Source of the DNA: Halalkalibacter sp. APA_J-10(15)
Lineage (GTDB): Bacteria; Bacillota; Bacilli; Bacillales; Bacillaceae_D
NCBI RefSeq assembly: GCF_023017105.1
Contig: NZ_JALKEV010000002.1
Span: 248,001 to 312,000, forward strand
Length of the DNA: 64,000 nt
Direction: 5' to 3'
Position 1 is the stretch's first letter, and every line of letters starts with the position of its first letter. The notes under the pieces were generated by a model. It made no database searches. It saw only the letters and a list, made by a program, of their open reading frames with translations, and had not been told where the DNA came from. Shown in pieces: positions 19,643 through 29,170 of the stretch. Both the position numbers and the translations under genes were made by a program.

Positions 19643-21603
19643 TACAATTCCTCCTCTCGAACCTGTATACCAAACACCCCTGCTAGCTCCTGTTTTAAGA
19701 AAGGTTCGAACGAAAGATCATAAATACATAGGCGTTTCCTGTTTTGTTTTAAGATCGCAATTGAAGATTGTAATAGCTCTAATTGAGTCATTTCAACACA
19801 AGAAGGAATGTTGAGTTTGGATTCCTTTTTTTCAAGAAAATCGGCTGGCTCCATTTCATGTCTTACCACTGAATTCACCTTGTTTTGAGTAGGTAAAAGT
19901 GCTTGTTCTAATGCATTTCGTAATGCCAACGTCGTATTTAAACCTACCCTAGTGTACCAACGACCATTCGACCTGATCCGTATGACAGGGAAGCCTAGAA
20001 TATCCTCTCTTACATCGATAATTGGTGAACCATTTAAGGTAGTTAACGCATCTAAATAATATCTGCATTGCTGATCTTCTATTGATTCTTGCTGCAATTC
20101 AAAGTACGTATTGGTCTGATCAGCATTTCTTTCTTTCCACTCTTCATCTAAATATCGTTGCAGCCCTCGACATACAGCCTCTTCAATTGTCTCCCCTGCA
20201 CCGATGCCCATTATTCCTTCTGGTATGGTCGAGTCAATCTGATCATTCTGATTTTTAAATCCCTTACCATGTGAATGAATCAATTGTGAAACATACATTT
20301 CAATGCCCGTCAGTCCAGCATGTCTTTTTGCTTCCTCATGTGTAAAACCAACACAAACAACTTCTGAAAGAAGTGCGGCCGGTCCGTAAGTCAACGGGTT
20401 AACTGCTTGAACATAACACTGAGCCAGAGGAAGCTGTGTCAAATCTCGTTCCTCCCATGAATGGAAGATTCCTACCTCTTCGGAAGTTAGCTGACTAAAA
20501 TATTCCAATAATTTACTAGGTGTGGTATTTCTGTTCAATTCATGTTTAATTCTTAAATCAAGGTCTTCAATCAGCTTGGGGGTTAGACTTTTTGACGTAA
20601 CCAACGGATGTGTGAGGAATGATAACCAGTTACCTACCAATGTTTCAAGATCAAGCAGGTAAATTTGGTTACTTTGAGTTGAATCTGCAATTCCTACAGC
20701 CTTCTTGAAAAATTCAAATACAAGGACATTTGCCAGGATCGATCCGGCTGTCGGAGAGAAATTGTTAGACTGTTGACCTGTTTGAACGACAGGCTGATGA
20801 AGGCGGCGCCATGCAGACTCCCAGCATCCATCTGATTCCGGATGGACAAATGGACCCGCTAGTCCTACTTGGTCTATACATATGGCAGGTAGAAATACTT
20901 TCCTTTCCTCTTTGCAAACGATGTTAAGATTCCTTATTTCATTTACATTTCCATCCTGCGAAACATACAAAACACAATCATAAGGATGCACCGCTTTTTT
21001 TAAAATACTTCTGTACTGCCCTTTTTCAAAAGGGACCTCCTTTACCTCAACCTCAGAATCATCTTTTTGGGCATGCTGCACCAGTTCATGAATCCGGTGC
21101 CGATTTGTAGGCATTGATTGCGATAACATAAAGTCGAATTTAGGAAGTCCCGATTCGAGTAATGCACCAACCAATGAAACCAGAATAGTCCCAGCTCCGA
21201 CTGCTAAAATTTTAGCCTGACGGTATTCTTGAAAGTGGTACGCACCAGAATCAACAAAATTTTCGATAAATTCAATTTGTGAAGAATATTTTTCAAGAAC
21301 CGTAAGATTTAATTGGTGAGGACGATCTTGACTTAGATCTCGTACAAAGCCCTTCTGATACAACGTTTCTCCAATCTCATATACTCTCTTCTTATATGAG
21401 GATGATAGTCCCTCTGTCAATTCTCCCAATGTTTGCTCTCCGTTGAACATCGGCATCAGTGTTTCAATCCATTGATAGATAGTACTCCCTTTTATACGGA
21501 ATGAACTCTCGTTATTTCTAAAGTACACACCACCTTCTTGATCTGGTTGATAAAATGTATCTTTTTTTACCTTCAGACGTGTAGAAGCGTTAAGTTTTGT
21601 CAT
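19642..21603 (-). CDS. ThiF-like thiazole-bacteriocin maturation protein
   Basis: 653 residues. It resembles the large ThiF-like protein (TIGR03693 type) found with heterocycloanthracin clusters. A dinucleotide-binding-like stretch AVGAGTILVSLVGALL lies near residue 150, followed by an adenylation-domain-like region. The C-terminal half contains a YcaO-like pattern (IMGIGAGETIEEAVCRGLQRY) but not a full YcaO. It may position the leader or partner with the cyclodehydratase. AGGAGG lies before the ATG. The end overlaps the YcaO gene by one base, so translation is coupled. Confidence 0.78.
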   Translation of the reverse strand: MTKLNASTRLKVKKDTFYQPDQEGGVYFRNNESSFRIKGSTIYQWIETLMPMFNGEQTLGELTEGLSSSYKKRVYEIGETLYQKGFVRDLSQDRPHQLNLTVLEKYSSQIEFIENFVDSGAYHFQEYRQAKILAVGAGTILVSLVGALLESGLPKFDFMLSQSMPTNRHRIHELVQHAQKDDSEVEVKEVPFEKGQYRSILKKAVHPYDCVLYVSQDGNVNEIRNLNIVCKEERKVFLPAICIDQVGLAGPFVHPESDGCWESAWRRLHQPVVQTGQQSNNFSPTAGSILANVLVFEFFKKAVGIADSTQSNQIYLLDLETLVGNWLSFLTHPLVTSKSLTPKLIEDLDLRIKHELNRNTTPSKLLEYFSQLTSEEVGIFHSWEERDLTQLPLAQCYVQAVNPLTYGPAALLSEVVCVGFTHEEAKRHAGLTGIEMYVSQLIHSHGKGFKNQNDQIDSTIPEGIMGIGAGETIEEAVCRGLQRYLDEEWKERNADQTNTYFELQQESIEDQQCRYYLDALTTLNGSPIIDVREDILGFPVIRIRSNGRWYTRVGLNTTLALRNALEQALLPTQNKVNSVVRHEMEPADFLEKKESKLNIPSCVEMTQLELLQSSIAILKQNRKRLCIYDLSFEPFLKQELAGVFGIQVREEEL

Positions 21604-21729
21604 TCAGCTCCTCCTTATTTCTAATCGATTCAAATTAGGCACTATCATTTTATGTAGTTTTATTTGTCCCTTATGATTAACTAAAAAAGTAATGCCCTGC
21701 GATAAATCATGCAGGGACATTTTTTCCAT
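21604..21729 (-). CDS. Possible 41-residue ORF between precursor and ThiF-like gene
   Basis: A frame from an ATG at 21729 to a TGA directly before the ThiF-like start reads MEKMSLHDLSQGITFLV and on to PNLNRLEIRRS. Composition is protein-like, but the ATG has no well-placed RBS and the hairpin at 21678-21717 lies inside it. It could be a real small cluster gene or only leader RNA. Confidence 0.3.
   Translation of the reverse strand: MEKMSLHDLSQGITFLVNHKGQIKLHKMIVPNLNRLEIRRS
21678..21717 (-). terminator. Attenuator-like hairpin after the precursor gene
   Basis: Stem CCCTGC / GCAGGG with a 10-base loop, then CATTAC and six T on the minus strand. It is a short, imperfect terminator between the precursor gene and the maturation genes, well placed to give more precursor than enzyme transcript. 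Confidence 0.55.
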
Positions 21730-21757
21730 TAAATAACTAAATTTCCTTGAATAACGA

Positions 21758-22003
21758 TTACCTTCCCCCACAGCGGAAACAGTTATGACATCGAAAACAG
21801 TTAAAGCAGTTAAAGCAGTTAAAGCAGTTAAAACATTGAAAAAAGCAGCTGAAGCAACGAAAACCGCCACAACGATGGAAGCCTCCGCCTCCAAACAGAG
21901 CAAATTGACGTGCATCTTCACTATAAGTGTTCATAGGAGTTAACTCACTAACTTGGAAATCACCCATCTCCAAATTTTGCAATTGATTTTGATAATTATG
22001 CAT
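21758..22003 (-). CDS. Heterocycloanthracin-like RiPP precursor peptide
   Basis: 81 residues. The leader (about 1-36) has the FQ/LQ/DFQ pattern of the family (YQNQLQNLEMGDFQ). After LFGGGG comes a Cys-rich core with 11 Cys, most spaced every third residue as C-F-x-C (for example QCFNCFNCFNCFNCF), ending CGGR. Only one Ser and no Thr lie in the core, so the mature product would be a poly-thiazole peptide. AAAGGAGAAG precedes the ATG. The core is encoded by nearly identical 9-bp tandem units (TTAAAGCAG type on the plus strand), so it may gain or lose rings by slippage. Confidence 0.85.
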   Translation of the reverse strand: MHNYQNQLQNLEMGDFQVSELTPMNTYSEDARQFALFGGGGFHRCGGFRCFSCFFQCFNCFNCFNCFNCFRCHNCFRCGGR

Positions 22004-22230
22004 TTATTCTTCTCCTTTGTATTTAGTTTTCAGGTTAAACCGACACCTGATGGGAGAGGCAAACGAAGTTATGAATCAGATTTGGTTCATTTAAAACCAT
22101 CAGATATTCCGTGTACTCTCTTCAACAAAATATGATTCCTTTTAGGTGATTGTTACTGATGTTAGTGCCTAAATTTCATTGTATGTTTTTATTTCTTGCA
22201 TAAATCGATAGACGCTTAATAAAAAGAAAA

Positions 22231-22577
22231 GGGGCTGTATCAAAAGGTCATAAAAATGACCTTTTGACAGCCTCTTTTTTATGCCAAACATTCAAAAAAT
22301 CGCCTCTTTCGGTATAATGAAGTTACCACTACCACATTAACGAAAGAAGGCGATTTTTTATGAGCAACCAAACGGTCACTTTGCAAGATTATATATGAAT
22401 CAGAATCAGCTGTATCTTCGTATGGATTTTTCTAATTTAATTCCTGAGGATCACGTTGCCCAAATCGTGAGCGACATGATCGATACCCTGGACGATCAAC
22501 TGTTTTTTAATGTGTATAAAGGAGGCGGTCGTTCCGCCTACCACCCGAAAATGATCTCTGCCCCGGAGATAATGTAA
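22231..22577 (+). mobile_element. Left end of an IS1182-family element, truncated
   Basis: Begins with GGGGCTGTATCAAAAGGTC, an IS1182-like end, within a hairpin (22232-22272). The transposase start at 22359 has an in-frame stop after 12 codons; the rest (LIPEDHVAQIVSDMID, then YKGGGRSAYHPKM) matches the N-terminus of IS1182 transposases. Only about 75 codons remain of a protein that is usually more than 400. Confidence 0.8.
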
Positions 22578-22714
22578 CCGAATCGCCTTTCCAACTAAAA
22601 GGCACAATTGTTACAGGGTTCCAAGTCCTACAAATTGATGTAGCAACTATTCGATTTAAAGTTATCGTTCGAACAACTCTTACAGCAACACGACCAGTTG
22701 TCGCAAGGTACTAA
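22562..22714 (+). pseudogene. Gene fragment fused behind the IS remnant
   Basis: A frame without a start reads GDNVTESPFQLKGTIVTGF and continues to RTTLTATRPVVARY before a stop. It is rich in Val and Thr and looks like the end of a small beta-rich protein. Family not recognised. It marks the other side of the deletion that truncated the IS. Confidence 0.35.
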
Positions 22715-22796
22715 ACTCGTTCAAGATGTTAATCCAAATCGGTGTGAATAAGAATAATATTTTTTATACAGTAAAAAATCAGCCTTATTAAATGAA

Positions 22797-22832
22797 TAAA
22801 GCAATTACTTTTAAATTGAGGTAATTGCTTTA
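22797..22832. terminator. Hairpin in the IS-remnant gap
   Basis: AAAGCAATTAC / GTAATTGCTTT with a 12-base loop. T-rich on both sides but no clear T run. It may be an old terminator. Confidence 0.4.
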
Positions 22833-23046
22833 TAATCATTTGAGGAAAAGGGAATTACGATAAGTCAATTCTTTACCCTACATAGTAACCCTTAAGTACC
22901 CCGGTTGCTTCTAAAAATTTTTAAACTTTCTAAGTTAGTATTCCTGTAGTGAGTTAATTTCAACTTTGAAAAAAATAGAGCCCCTCAGTAAGATAAGAGA
23001 GTATTGACACCATTCTATTACTCAAATTCTAAGAAGGAACTCTTAT

Positions 23047-23171
23047 ATGGAGTTTGAAATGCAAGACAAACAAAATCAACTAATAGAAAGAATTTCCGAT
23101 TTATAAAGATCATGACATTAGCGAAACCAGGATTTCAAGAATTGCTTCCATTAATTAAATAGCTTCAAGAA
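23047..23171 (+). pseudogene. Short decayed ORF
   Basis: An ATG at 23047 opens MEFEMQDKQNQLIERISDL. A shifted frame continues with MTLAKPGFQELLPLIK and then a stop. It looks like a small helical protein with a frameshift. Its function is unknown. The rest of the 22715-23175 gap shows nothing clear. Confidence 0.25.
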
Positions 23172-23175
23172 ATCT

Positions 23176-23622
23176 TTAAACAAAATCCTCCTCTGAAATC
23201 ACTTGAATACCATTTCTTTTTAGTAAGGCTGAAGTAACACCATTTCCAACAACCCTTTTACCCTTGAATTCACCGTTATAAATCATTGAACTACCACAGG
23301 ATGGACTATTCTCCTTGAGAATAACGATTGAAGCATTTATTTCTTTAGCTTTATGTAAAGTAGCATGAGCACCTTCAAGGTAAAGGGCCGTTACATCTTT
23401 ACCTGATTTCTCAATGACTTTAGCATTTCCATCCAGTACATCTTCTCCGTTTCCGCCTACTATTTCAGCCGGCTCCCTCGGAGTTAAAAATCCACCAAGC
23501 AGCTCGGGACAAATCGTCACAGCTTTCTTCTCACTAACTAGCTTACTGATCCGATTATCCAAGCTATGTGTACCGTTATATCTCACTTTTAATCCAGCTA
23601 AACAGGAACTGACCAAAATCAT
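23176..23622 (-). CDS. DUF523 family protein
   Basis: 148 residues starting MILVSSCLAGLKVRYNG, the DUF523 (YbbK-like) N-terminus, with further conserved Cys in TICPELLGG and SPSCGSS. These Cys suggest metal or iron-sulfur binding; the function is not established. I chose the ATG at 23622 with GAGGTG upstream rather than an ATG 12 codons earlier. Confidence 0.82.
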   Translation of the reverse strand: MILVSSCLAGLKVRYNGTHSLDNRISKLVSEKKAVTICPELLGGFLTPREPAEIVGGNGEDVLDGNAKVIEKSGKDVTALYLEGAHATLHKAKEINASIVILKENSPSCGSSMIYNGEFKGKRVVGNGVTSALLKRNGIQVISEEDFV

Positions 23623-23712
23623 GAACATCACCTCACAAGTACATGTATTCTTAATCAAGTGAATTCATTTACTTGATGCATTGCATCATCTACATCACAA
23701 ATTGTTGATGAT

Positions 23713-24003
23713 TTATTTTTTAAATGATAGCCTTTCTTCTTCTAATAACGTTCTCATAGTAGGTAAGGAAGCTGGCCCAATTCCATGAATGCGTAATATT
23801 TCTTTTTCCGTATACGTCGATAGCTTTTGCAAAGTGTCAATTCCTTCATGAAGTAATGCATTTCTTGCAGGTGAACTAAGCTTCGAAAGGAAGCCGCTAT
23901 TTGGCTTACTCTCCTTATCACAGGTAGGACAACTCGGGCAATCACTACTTTTGTAATACGTATGTCCCTTTTCACAAATCCTCAGCGTTTTTTCCGCTGT
24001 CAC
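23713..24003 (-). CDS. Zinc-ribbon plus RNA-polymerase-alpha-CTD-like protein
   Basis: 96 residues. The N-terminus has CEKGH with CPSCPTC, a zinc-ribbon pattern. The C-terminal part (about 43-90) resembles the helix-hairpin-helix of the RNA polymerase alpha C-terminal domain (RIHGIGPASLPTMRTLL). It probably binds nucleic acid. Role unknown. Confidence 0.7.
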   Translation of the reverse strand: MTAEKTLRICEKGHTYYKSSDCPSCPTCDKESKPNSGFLSKLSSPARNALLHEGIDTLQKLSTYTEKEILRIHGIGPASLPTMRTLLEEERLSFKK

Positions 24004-24116
24004 ATTAATTCCTCCTAACTAATTTTTGATTCATTTTACAATTTGCATAACTTCTTTATGAAGGCTCTATCTAATAAGAGATGATACTATTAAAATAATT
24101 TGGTATACTCAGTCCC

Positions 24117-25343
24117 TCACTCTCCCAAATCATCTGCCTTTTCAAACAGAACTTCTGGAATCATATCAAAGCCTTCAATTTTCGTCGTTTCTTCCACTTC
24201 AATTAATAAGCATTGCTTGCCGTTCACATGAACTTGACGTACATACCGTAAATCCTGTGGACTAATGGATATATCAGCGATTTTCGTCTTTATTTTAATT
24301 GATTTAGACGTATATTTCGGAACAATATTATTGGCTTTCAACTCATATTTCTCATCATCAATGACGCTCTTAAAGGCAACTTCCATTTTATCCTGATCGA
24401 CCTTTTCAATACCGCTGCTCGTTAATACTCTCTCGACATCGCGGTAGTCTAATTTCGGTATTTCCTCTTCCTCATTTTCTTCAATGATACGGTTAACCTC
24501 ATCATATACATTTGACAATGTCCTTGTATTCATTTGATCGCCTGCAACGCTCCGAACGATTTCTTCAAACGCATCTTTATCATCTTGCGCCGTCATCATT
24601 TTTTCAGCATTGATTACGTCTTCTATGAAATCCTCGTTCAACTCATTCGTCTTGCCTGTTGAGTAAAGAATACGATTCACATCCGAAGCATTGTCCGTTA
24701 TAGAAGGAAACAGAAAGCCCGTGATTGGCGCTTTTAAATCAATGATCGGATCGACGACTACATTATATTTAAACTCTTTTTCAACATAATCAAACAGTAA
24801 TTCCTTCTTTGGGTCTTCCGTTCGATTCATACTACATAAGATAAATGGATGAGAATAAACCGTGTCTTGATTACTTCCTTCTACCTCTTCACTTTGACGC
24901 TTCATTGGCTTCCGGTACTCACCTCGAATAAACGTAATCACTACATCCATTTCATATTGCTTGTCCTTCAGCATCTTTTCAACGATTTGCAGCATCTGAC
25001 TCGTCCATTGCTCAGTCTCTTCACTGATCAGTCCTTGGTGAAGAATGAGCTGACTACTATTTTCCACATCGCGCTGAAACTTTAACTCAAACAGCTTCTC
25101 GTCCAAATTCCCTGAAAGGACTTTCTTGAAATTAATCATAAATAACTCTTTCTGTTCATCCTCTAATAGCTCAAACGCTAAGCATTGCTGATGATACACC
25201 TCACTTGATTCTTTCATAATGTACACGTTAAATATTTCTTTTATCTCTAATTTGTCATTGTTTACTCTAAACTGTCTACGCATTTGGGCGATGTCTTTTT
25301 TATTCAAGCTGTTTTTCACTCCTACTTTCAATATCAACATCAT
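24117..25343 (-). CDS. DUF4317 family protein
   Basis: About 408 residues. NKKDIAQMRRQFR near the N-terminus and the acidic, helical body match the DUF4317 family of Firmicutes, which has no known function. No signal peptide or membrane helix. The start is uncertain: GGAG lies between the upstream ATG and a possible TTG just before NKKDIAQ. A single gene. Confidence 0.78.
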   Translation of the reverse strand: MMLILKVGVKNSLNKKDIAQMRRQFRVNNDKLEIKEIFNVYIMKESSEVYHQQCLAFELLEDEQKELFMINFKKVLSGNLDEKLFELKFQRDVENSSQLILHQGLISEETEQWTSQMLQIVEKMLKDKQYEMDVVITFIRGEYRKPMKRQSEEVEGSNQDTVYSHPFILCSMNRTEDPKKELLFDYVEKEFKYNVVVDPIIDLKAPITGFLFPSITDNASDVNRILYSTGKTNELNEDFIEDVINAEKMMTAQDDKDAFEEIVRSVAGDQMNTRTLSNVYDEVNRIIEENEEEEIPKLDYRDVERVLTSSGIEKVDQDKMEVAFKSVIDDEKYELKANNIVPKYTSKSIKIKTKIADISISPQDLRYVRQVHVNGKQCLLIEVEETTKIEGFDMIPEVLFEKADDLGE

Positions 25344-25461
25344 TTTACCATAGATACGTAAGATTTCAGTGAGAGGATTTACTTTGAATATGGTCGGTTC
25401 GGTTTACTTATGATTCTATTGTCCTTCCTCACAAAAAAACACAGCACTACGTATAGCTAAT

Positions 25462-25639
25462 GGAACCTCATTCCGCTATTTCCTTAATAGAGCTCTTTTT
25501 GGCTCCCCTTCCGGAACGTCATTCCGCTATTTGACCATTTGTACTTCATTTTTCTCTTCTTTTGATGTATTAACGGAATGACGTTCCACTTCGTTTGTTT
25601 AAACGTCGTTATTCTTTCTTTTAACGGAATGACGTTCCG
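25462..25639. repeat. Paired GGAACSTCATTCCGCTA motifs, locus 1
   Basis: Four copies of a 17-20 bp motif: two in forward sense (25462-25480, 25513-25532) followed by two in inverted sense (25572-25587, 25621-25639). Related loci lie at 34314-34363 and 40784-40962. The motif fills most of the gap between the kinase and DUF4317 genes. Function unknown. Confidence 0.75.
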
Positions 25640-25688
25640 TTAAGCACGTAAGAAATCCTCTGTTGTAGCACGCATGAATACTACTATA

Positions 25689-25722
25689 CAAAAACGACAG
25701 GGTCACATTCACCCTGTCGTTC
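25689..25722 (-). terminator. Terminator of the FGGY kinase gene
   Basis: Stem AACGACAGGGT / ACCCTGTCGTT followed by five T on the minus strand, 18 bases after the stop. Confidence 0.9.
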
Positions 25723-25739
25723 TCTACTTTACCTCTCAT

Positions 25740-27338
25740 CTATTGATGATTTTCAACCGCTGCTCGCTCAATGGCTAATCCTTGCTTGTAACGCCTCATG
25801 AACTGCTCATAACCGGCTACATCTGCTGGATCTGGTACGATTGTTTTCACTTCTTGATCAACAAAGACACGCTCATTTAAATAGTCTTCTAACGTTTCAT
25901 CGTTCTTTTTGTTGATCATATATGCGCCAAGTAGAGCCATTCCCCATGCTCCGCCTTCACTGGCTGTTTTCATGATAGAGACTGGGGCATTCATGGCCGC
26001 TGCTAGAATCGATTGTCCTACACCTTCTGTCTTAAAGATCCCACCGTGACCTAAGAGTTCATCCAACTTCACATTCTCTTCCTTCGTCAAAATATCCATC
26101 CCGATCTTCATCGCACCAAATGCTGTAAATAATTGCACACGCATGAAGTTCGCTAAATTGAAGTTACTTTCTGAAGAACGAACAAATAGCGGACGTCCTT
26201 CCTCAAAATGAGTCATATGCTCTCCAGATAGATAACCATAAGACAGGAGACCGCCACCATCTGGATCGCCTTGAAGAGCTTGCTTGAACAACGTTTCAAA
26301 TATTCGGTTTGTATCCGCTTGAACACCCATTGCCCCTAGAAACTCCTCAAATAGCCCAACCCATGAATTTAAGTCAGATGAGCAGTTATTTGAATGAGCC
26401 ATCGCCACTAAGTTACCTGTCGGTGTTGTGACAAGGTCAATTTCCGGGTATACCTTCGATAAGTCCTTCTCTAGTACAACCATCGCAAAGGCTGATGTCC
26501 CTGCTGACACATTACCTGTACGCTTTGCCACACTATTAGTCGCTACCATTCCTGTTCCTGCATCACCCTCAGGTGGGCAAAGTGGAATGCCAGGCTGTAA
26601 TTCACCTGTAACATCTAGTAGCTTAGCACCTTCAGCGCTCAGCAAGCCGGCACTTTCACCTGCTACTAACACACTCGGCATGATATCCTCTAGCTTCCAA
26701 TTGATTTGCTTAGCAGTGACCTTTTCATTAAATTGCGTAATCATCGTTTGATTGAAATCCTTCTTGCTCAAATCAATAGGGAAGACACCGGATGCTTCTC
26801 CTACTCCTAGCACTTTCTCTCCTGTAAGCTTCCAATGAACGTAGCCAGCTAGAGTCGTTAGAAATGCCACATCATTTACATGCTCTTCTCCATTTAGAAT
26901 CGCTTGATACAAGTGGGCAATGCTCCAACGTTGTGGAATCGGATAGTTAAATAGCTCTGTTAATTGCTTAGAAGCTTGCTCCGTTATATTGTTGCGCCAC
27001 GTACGAAACGGAACTAACAGCTCATCTTGCTGATCAAATGCCATATACCCATGCATCATCGCACTAAAACCTATCGCTCCAACCGTTTGTAACGTAACAC
27101 CATACTGCTGCTTCACGTCGTTAGCCATCTTTTGATAGCTATCTTGTATGCCCTTCCAAATTTCCTCAATGCTATATGTCCAAATTTGATCGACATAGCT
27201 ATTCTCCCAATCATGGTTACCTGTTGCAATTGTTGTATGGTCTTCCCCAATTAGCACTGCTTTAATTCGTGTTGACCCGAGTTCTATACCAAGTGTTGTC
27301 TTCCCATTTTCAATCGCTTTTTTCACATCAATACTCAT
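25740..27338 (-). CDS. FGGY-family kinase, L-ribulokinase-like (Bacteroides AraB type)
   Basis: 532 residues. N-terminal phosphate-1 motif [14 protein letters not shown] and the C-terminal [13 protein letters not shown] and [12 protein letters not shown] blocks place it in the FGGY sugar-kinase family. The overall pattern ([39 protein letters not shown]) is that of the AraB-analogous ribulokinase group first seen in Bacteroides, not classical AraB of B. subtilis. Two AraR-like boxes upstream support L-ribulose as substrate. No araA or araD is in the window. It forms its own unit with a terminator. Confidence 0.75.
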   Translation of the reverse strand: MSIDVKKAIENGKTTLGIELGSTRIKAVLIGEDHTTIATGNHDWENSYVDQIWTYSIEEIWKGIQDSYQKMANDVKQQYGVTLQTVGAIGFSAMMHGYMAFDQQDELLVPFRTWRNNITEQASKQLTELFNYPIPQRWSIAHLYQAILNGEEHVNDVAFLTTLAGYVHWKLTGEKVLGVGEASGVFPIDLSKKDFNQTMITQFNEKVTAKQINWKLEDIMPSVLVAGESAGLLSAEGAKLLDVTGELQPGIPLCPPEGDAGTGMVATNSVAKRTGNVSAGTSAFAMVVLEKDLSKVYPEIDLVTTPTGNLVAMAHSNNCSSDLNSWVGLFEEFLGAMGVQADTNRIFETLFKQALQGDPDGGGLLSYGYLSGEHMTHFEEGRPLFVRSSESNFNLANFMRVQLFTAFGAMKIGMDILTKEENVKLDELLGHGGIFKTEGVGQSILAAAMNAPVSIMKTASEGGAWGMALLGAYMINKKNDETLEDYLNERVFVDQEVKTIVPDPADVAGYEQFMRRYKQGLAIERAAVENHQ

Positions 27339-27409
27339 ACCATCGCCTCCACTAGATTCATAGCCTTCTCATCCGTTTCCTTAGTGATATCCATAAATAG
27401 AATCAATTA

Positions 27410-27465
27410 TCTTGTACGTATATTTTAATTGATATATTTATATTACTAAAATAAGTACGTACATT
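27410..27465 (-). promoter_or_regulatory. Two AraR-like operator boxes
   Basis: TCTTGTACGTATAT (about 27412) and AAGTACGTACATT (about 27453) both contain the TACGTAC core of the B. subtilis AraR box (ATTTGTACGTACAAAT). They lie about 40 bp apart upstream of the kinase gene. Two spaced boxes are the arrangement AraR uses for looping at strongly controlled promoters. Confidence 0.6.
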
Positions 27466-27544
27466 CAAGCGTTTAACGAAGACTTGTTCACGTTTTCTCT
27501 TTTATAGTATGCTAAGCTATTATTCAATCATACTAACCCCCAAG

Positions 27545-27583
27545 AAAAAGAGTTGAAGCCTTAAGTGACTAGGCTTCAACTCT
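27545..27583 (-). terminator. Terminator of the sugar porter gene
   Basis: Stem GAGTTGAAGCC / GGCTTCAACTC followed on the minus strand by TTTTTCTT. Confidence 0.9.
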
Positions 27584-27610
27584 ATAAATTTCAAAACAAA
27601 ACAAATTCAT

Positions 27611-29038
27611 CTATTTATTAACCGTCTCCTGCACATTATATTCACTGAATACACTTTTCTCTGACTCTGCTGCGTTCTTTTTCTTCAACCAAATTTGCCC
27701 GATTTCCTCGAGTGTCTTGTTCTTCGTTTCTGGCACGATCGTCATCACAAATGTGAAGCAAATCGCGTTAATAACGGCAAACATCCAGAACGTGAACGCT
27801 CCACCCATGTTATTAATTAAAATCGGTGTGAATTGCCCAATTGCCCAGTTTGCTCCCCAAAGGAACATTGTCGCAATTCCCACTGCTTTCGCACGCAAAT
27901 GGTTCGGGAAAATTTCCGGAATCATAATCCAAGGAATAGGCCCCATTGATACACAAAATGCTGCGGTGAAGCCCGCTATGAATACGATAAGTAAAGGACC
28001 ACTATTAGCTGGTTCAAAGTAAAAGACACTACCAATTAACACCATGAACAGTGCCATTAAAATCGAACCAATCGCCATAAGCTTTTTGCGTCCAAGCTTA
28101 TCAATTAATAATAGAGCGACAATTGTAAACAAAACTTGTACACTACCAATAATGCTTGTTGCCAAGAATTCCGTATTATTCTCAAAGCCAACACTACGGA
28201 AAATGTCCGGTCCATAGTATGTGACCGCATTCATACCAATCACTTGGTTAAAGAGAGCAAGGAATATCCCGACACCCATCGCCATACGCAACCCAGGTTT
28301 TAGTAGCTGTTTAATAGATGTATTTTTCTCTGTTTCAATTGAGACTTTAATCTCCTTCGCTTCCTGTTTTGCAACTTCTTCTCCATTAATACGTATCAAT
28401 GTTCGAAACGCTTCCTTCTCACGTCCTTTTTGAATTAAATAACGTGGACTTTCTGGAATGAAGAACAATAAGACAAAGAAGATTAATCCTGGCAATACGC
28501 CATAGCCTAGCATCCAGCGCCAGCCTTCCTCTAATCCCCACGCATACGTACCACTGTTGGCGACCGCATAGTTAATGTAAAAGGTCGCACAGATACCGAA
28601 GATCGTAAATAACTGATAAAGCGAACCTAGTCTTCCACGAATTTTTGGTGGTGCACACTCACTAATATACGTCACAGACAGAGCCGATGCGAAACCGATT
28701 CCAAAACCACCAATAATTCTCGCCACAATTAGCATCGACACTCCTGTTGCAAAAGCAGATCCAATTGCCGAAATAATAAAGAGCACCGCTGATAAAAACA
28801 TAATATTTCTTCGTCCGTACCGATCACTTAGGAAACCAGACAGTGCTACACCGAGCACACCACCAACCATCACACACGAAATAACCCAGCCTTGCATCGC
28901 AGGTGTTAGTTCATAACGCTCAGCAAGAAACCCAATGGCCCCCGAAATCACAGCGGTATCAAACCCATACATAAGTCCCGCTACCCCAGCCGCAACTGCA
29001 ATTAATATGACATACCAAGATGACTGTTTCTGTAACAT
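27611..29038 (-). CDS. MFS sugar porter, AraE/XylE-like
   Basis: About 475 residues with twelve predicted membrane segments. Sugar-porter signatures are present: DRYGRR after helix 2, PESPRYL at the end of helix 6, DKLGRK in the second half, PETKNKTLEEI at the end. Such proteins import pentoses or hexoses with protons. ATG at 29038 follows GGAGAGG. It sits between an AraPST-like sensor operon and an L-ribulokinase-like gene, so arabinose or xylose is the likely substrate and the neighbouring response regulator its likely activator. Confidence 0.88.
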   Translation of the reverse strand: MLQKQSSWYVILIAVAAGVAGLMYGFDTAVISGAIGFLAERYELTPAMQGWVISCVMVGGVLGVALSGFLSDRYGRRNIMFLSAVLFIISAIGSAFATGVSMLIVARIIGGFGIGFASALSVTYISECAPPKIRGRLGSLYQLFTIFGICATFYINYAVANSGTYAWGLEEGWRWMLGYGVLPGLIFFVLLFFIPESPRYLIQKGREKEAFRTLIRINGEEVAKQEAKEIKVSIETEKNTSIKQLLKPGLRMAMGVGIFLALFNQVIGMNAVTYYGPDIFRSVGFENNTEFLATSIIGSVQVLFTIVALLLIDKLGRKKLMAIGSILMALFMVLIGSVFYFEPANSGPLLIVFIAGFTAAFCVSMGPIPWIMIPEIFPNHLRAKAVGIATMFLWGANWAIGQFTPILINNMGGAFTFWMFAVINAICFTFVMTIVPETKNKTLEEIGQIWLKKKNAAESEKSVFSEYNVQETVNK

Positions 29039-29170
29039 GTTAATCCTCTCCAATTCTCTATCTTTTAAATATTTATCTCATTTGATTAGGAATATAATAC
29101 GACGCTATAACCTTCCCTCCTCCTGATTCTTCTCTGTATGATGTCGTTTTCATTATTCATTTCATAATGC

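Noticed and set aside
21730-21921. Hydrophobic Ala/Leu/Thr-rich frame overlapping the RiPP precursor
   Set aside because: It is the shifted reading of the Cys-core repeats. The precursor frame has the RBS and a family-like leader. Only its downstream end (21604-21729) is kept as a weak candidate.
22231-22272. Hairpin as terminator of the RiPP cluster region
   Set aside because: It is better explained as the end of the IS1182-type element; no gene ends just before it.
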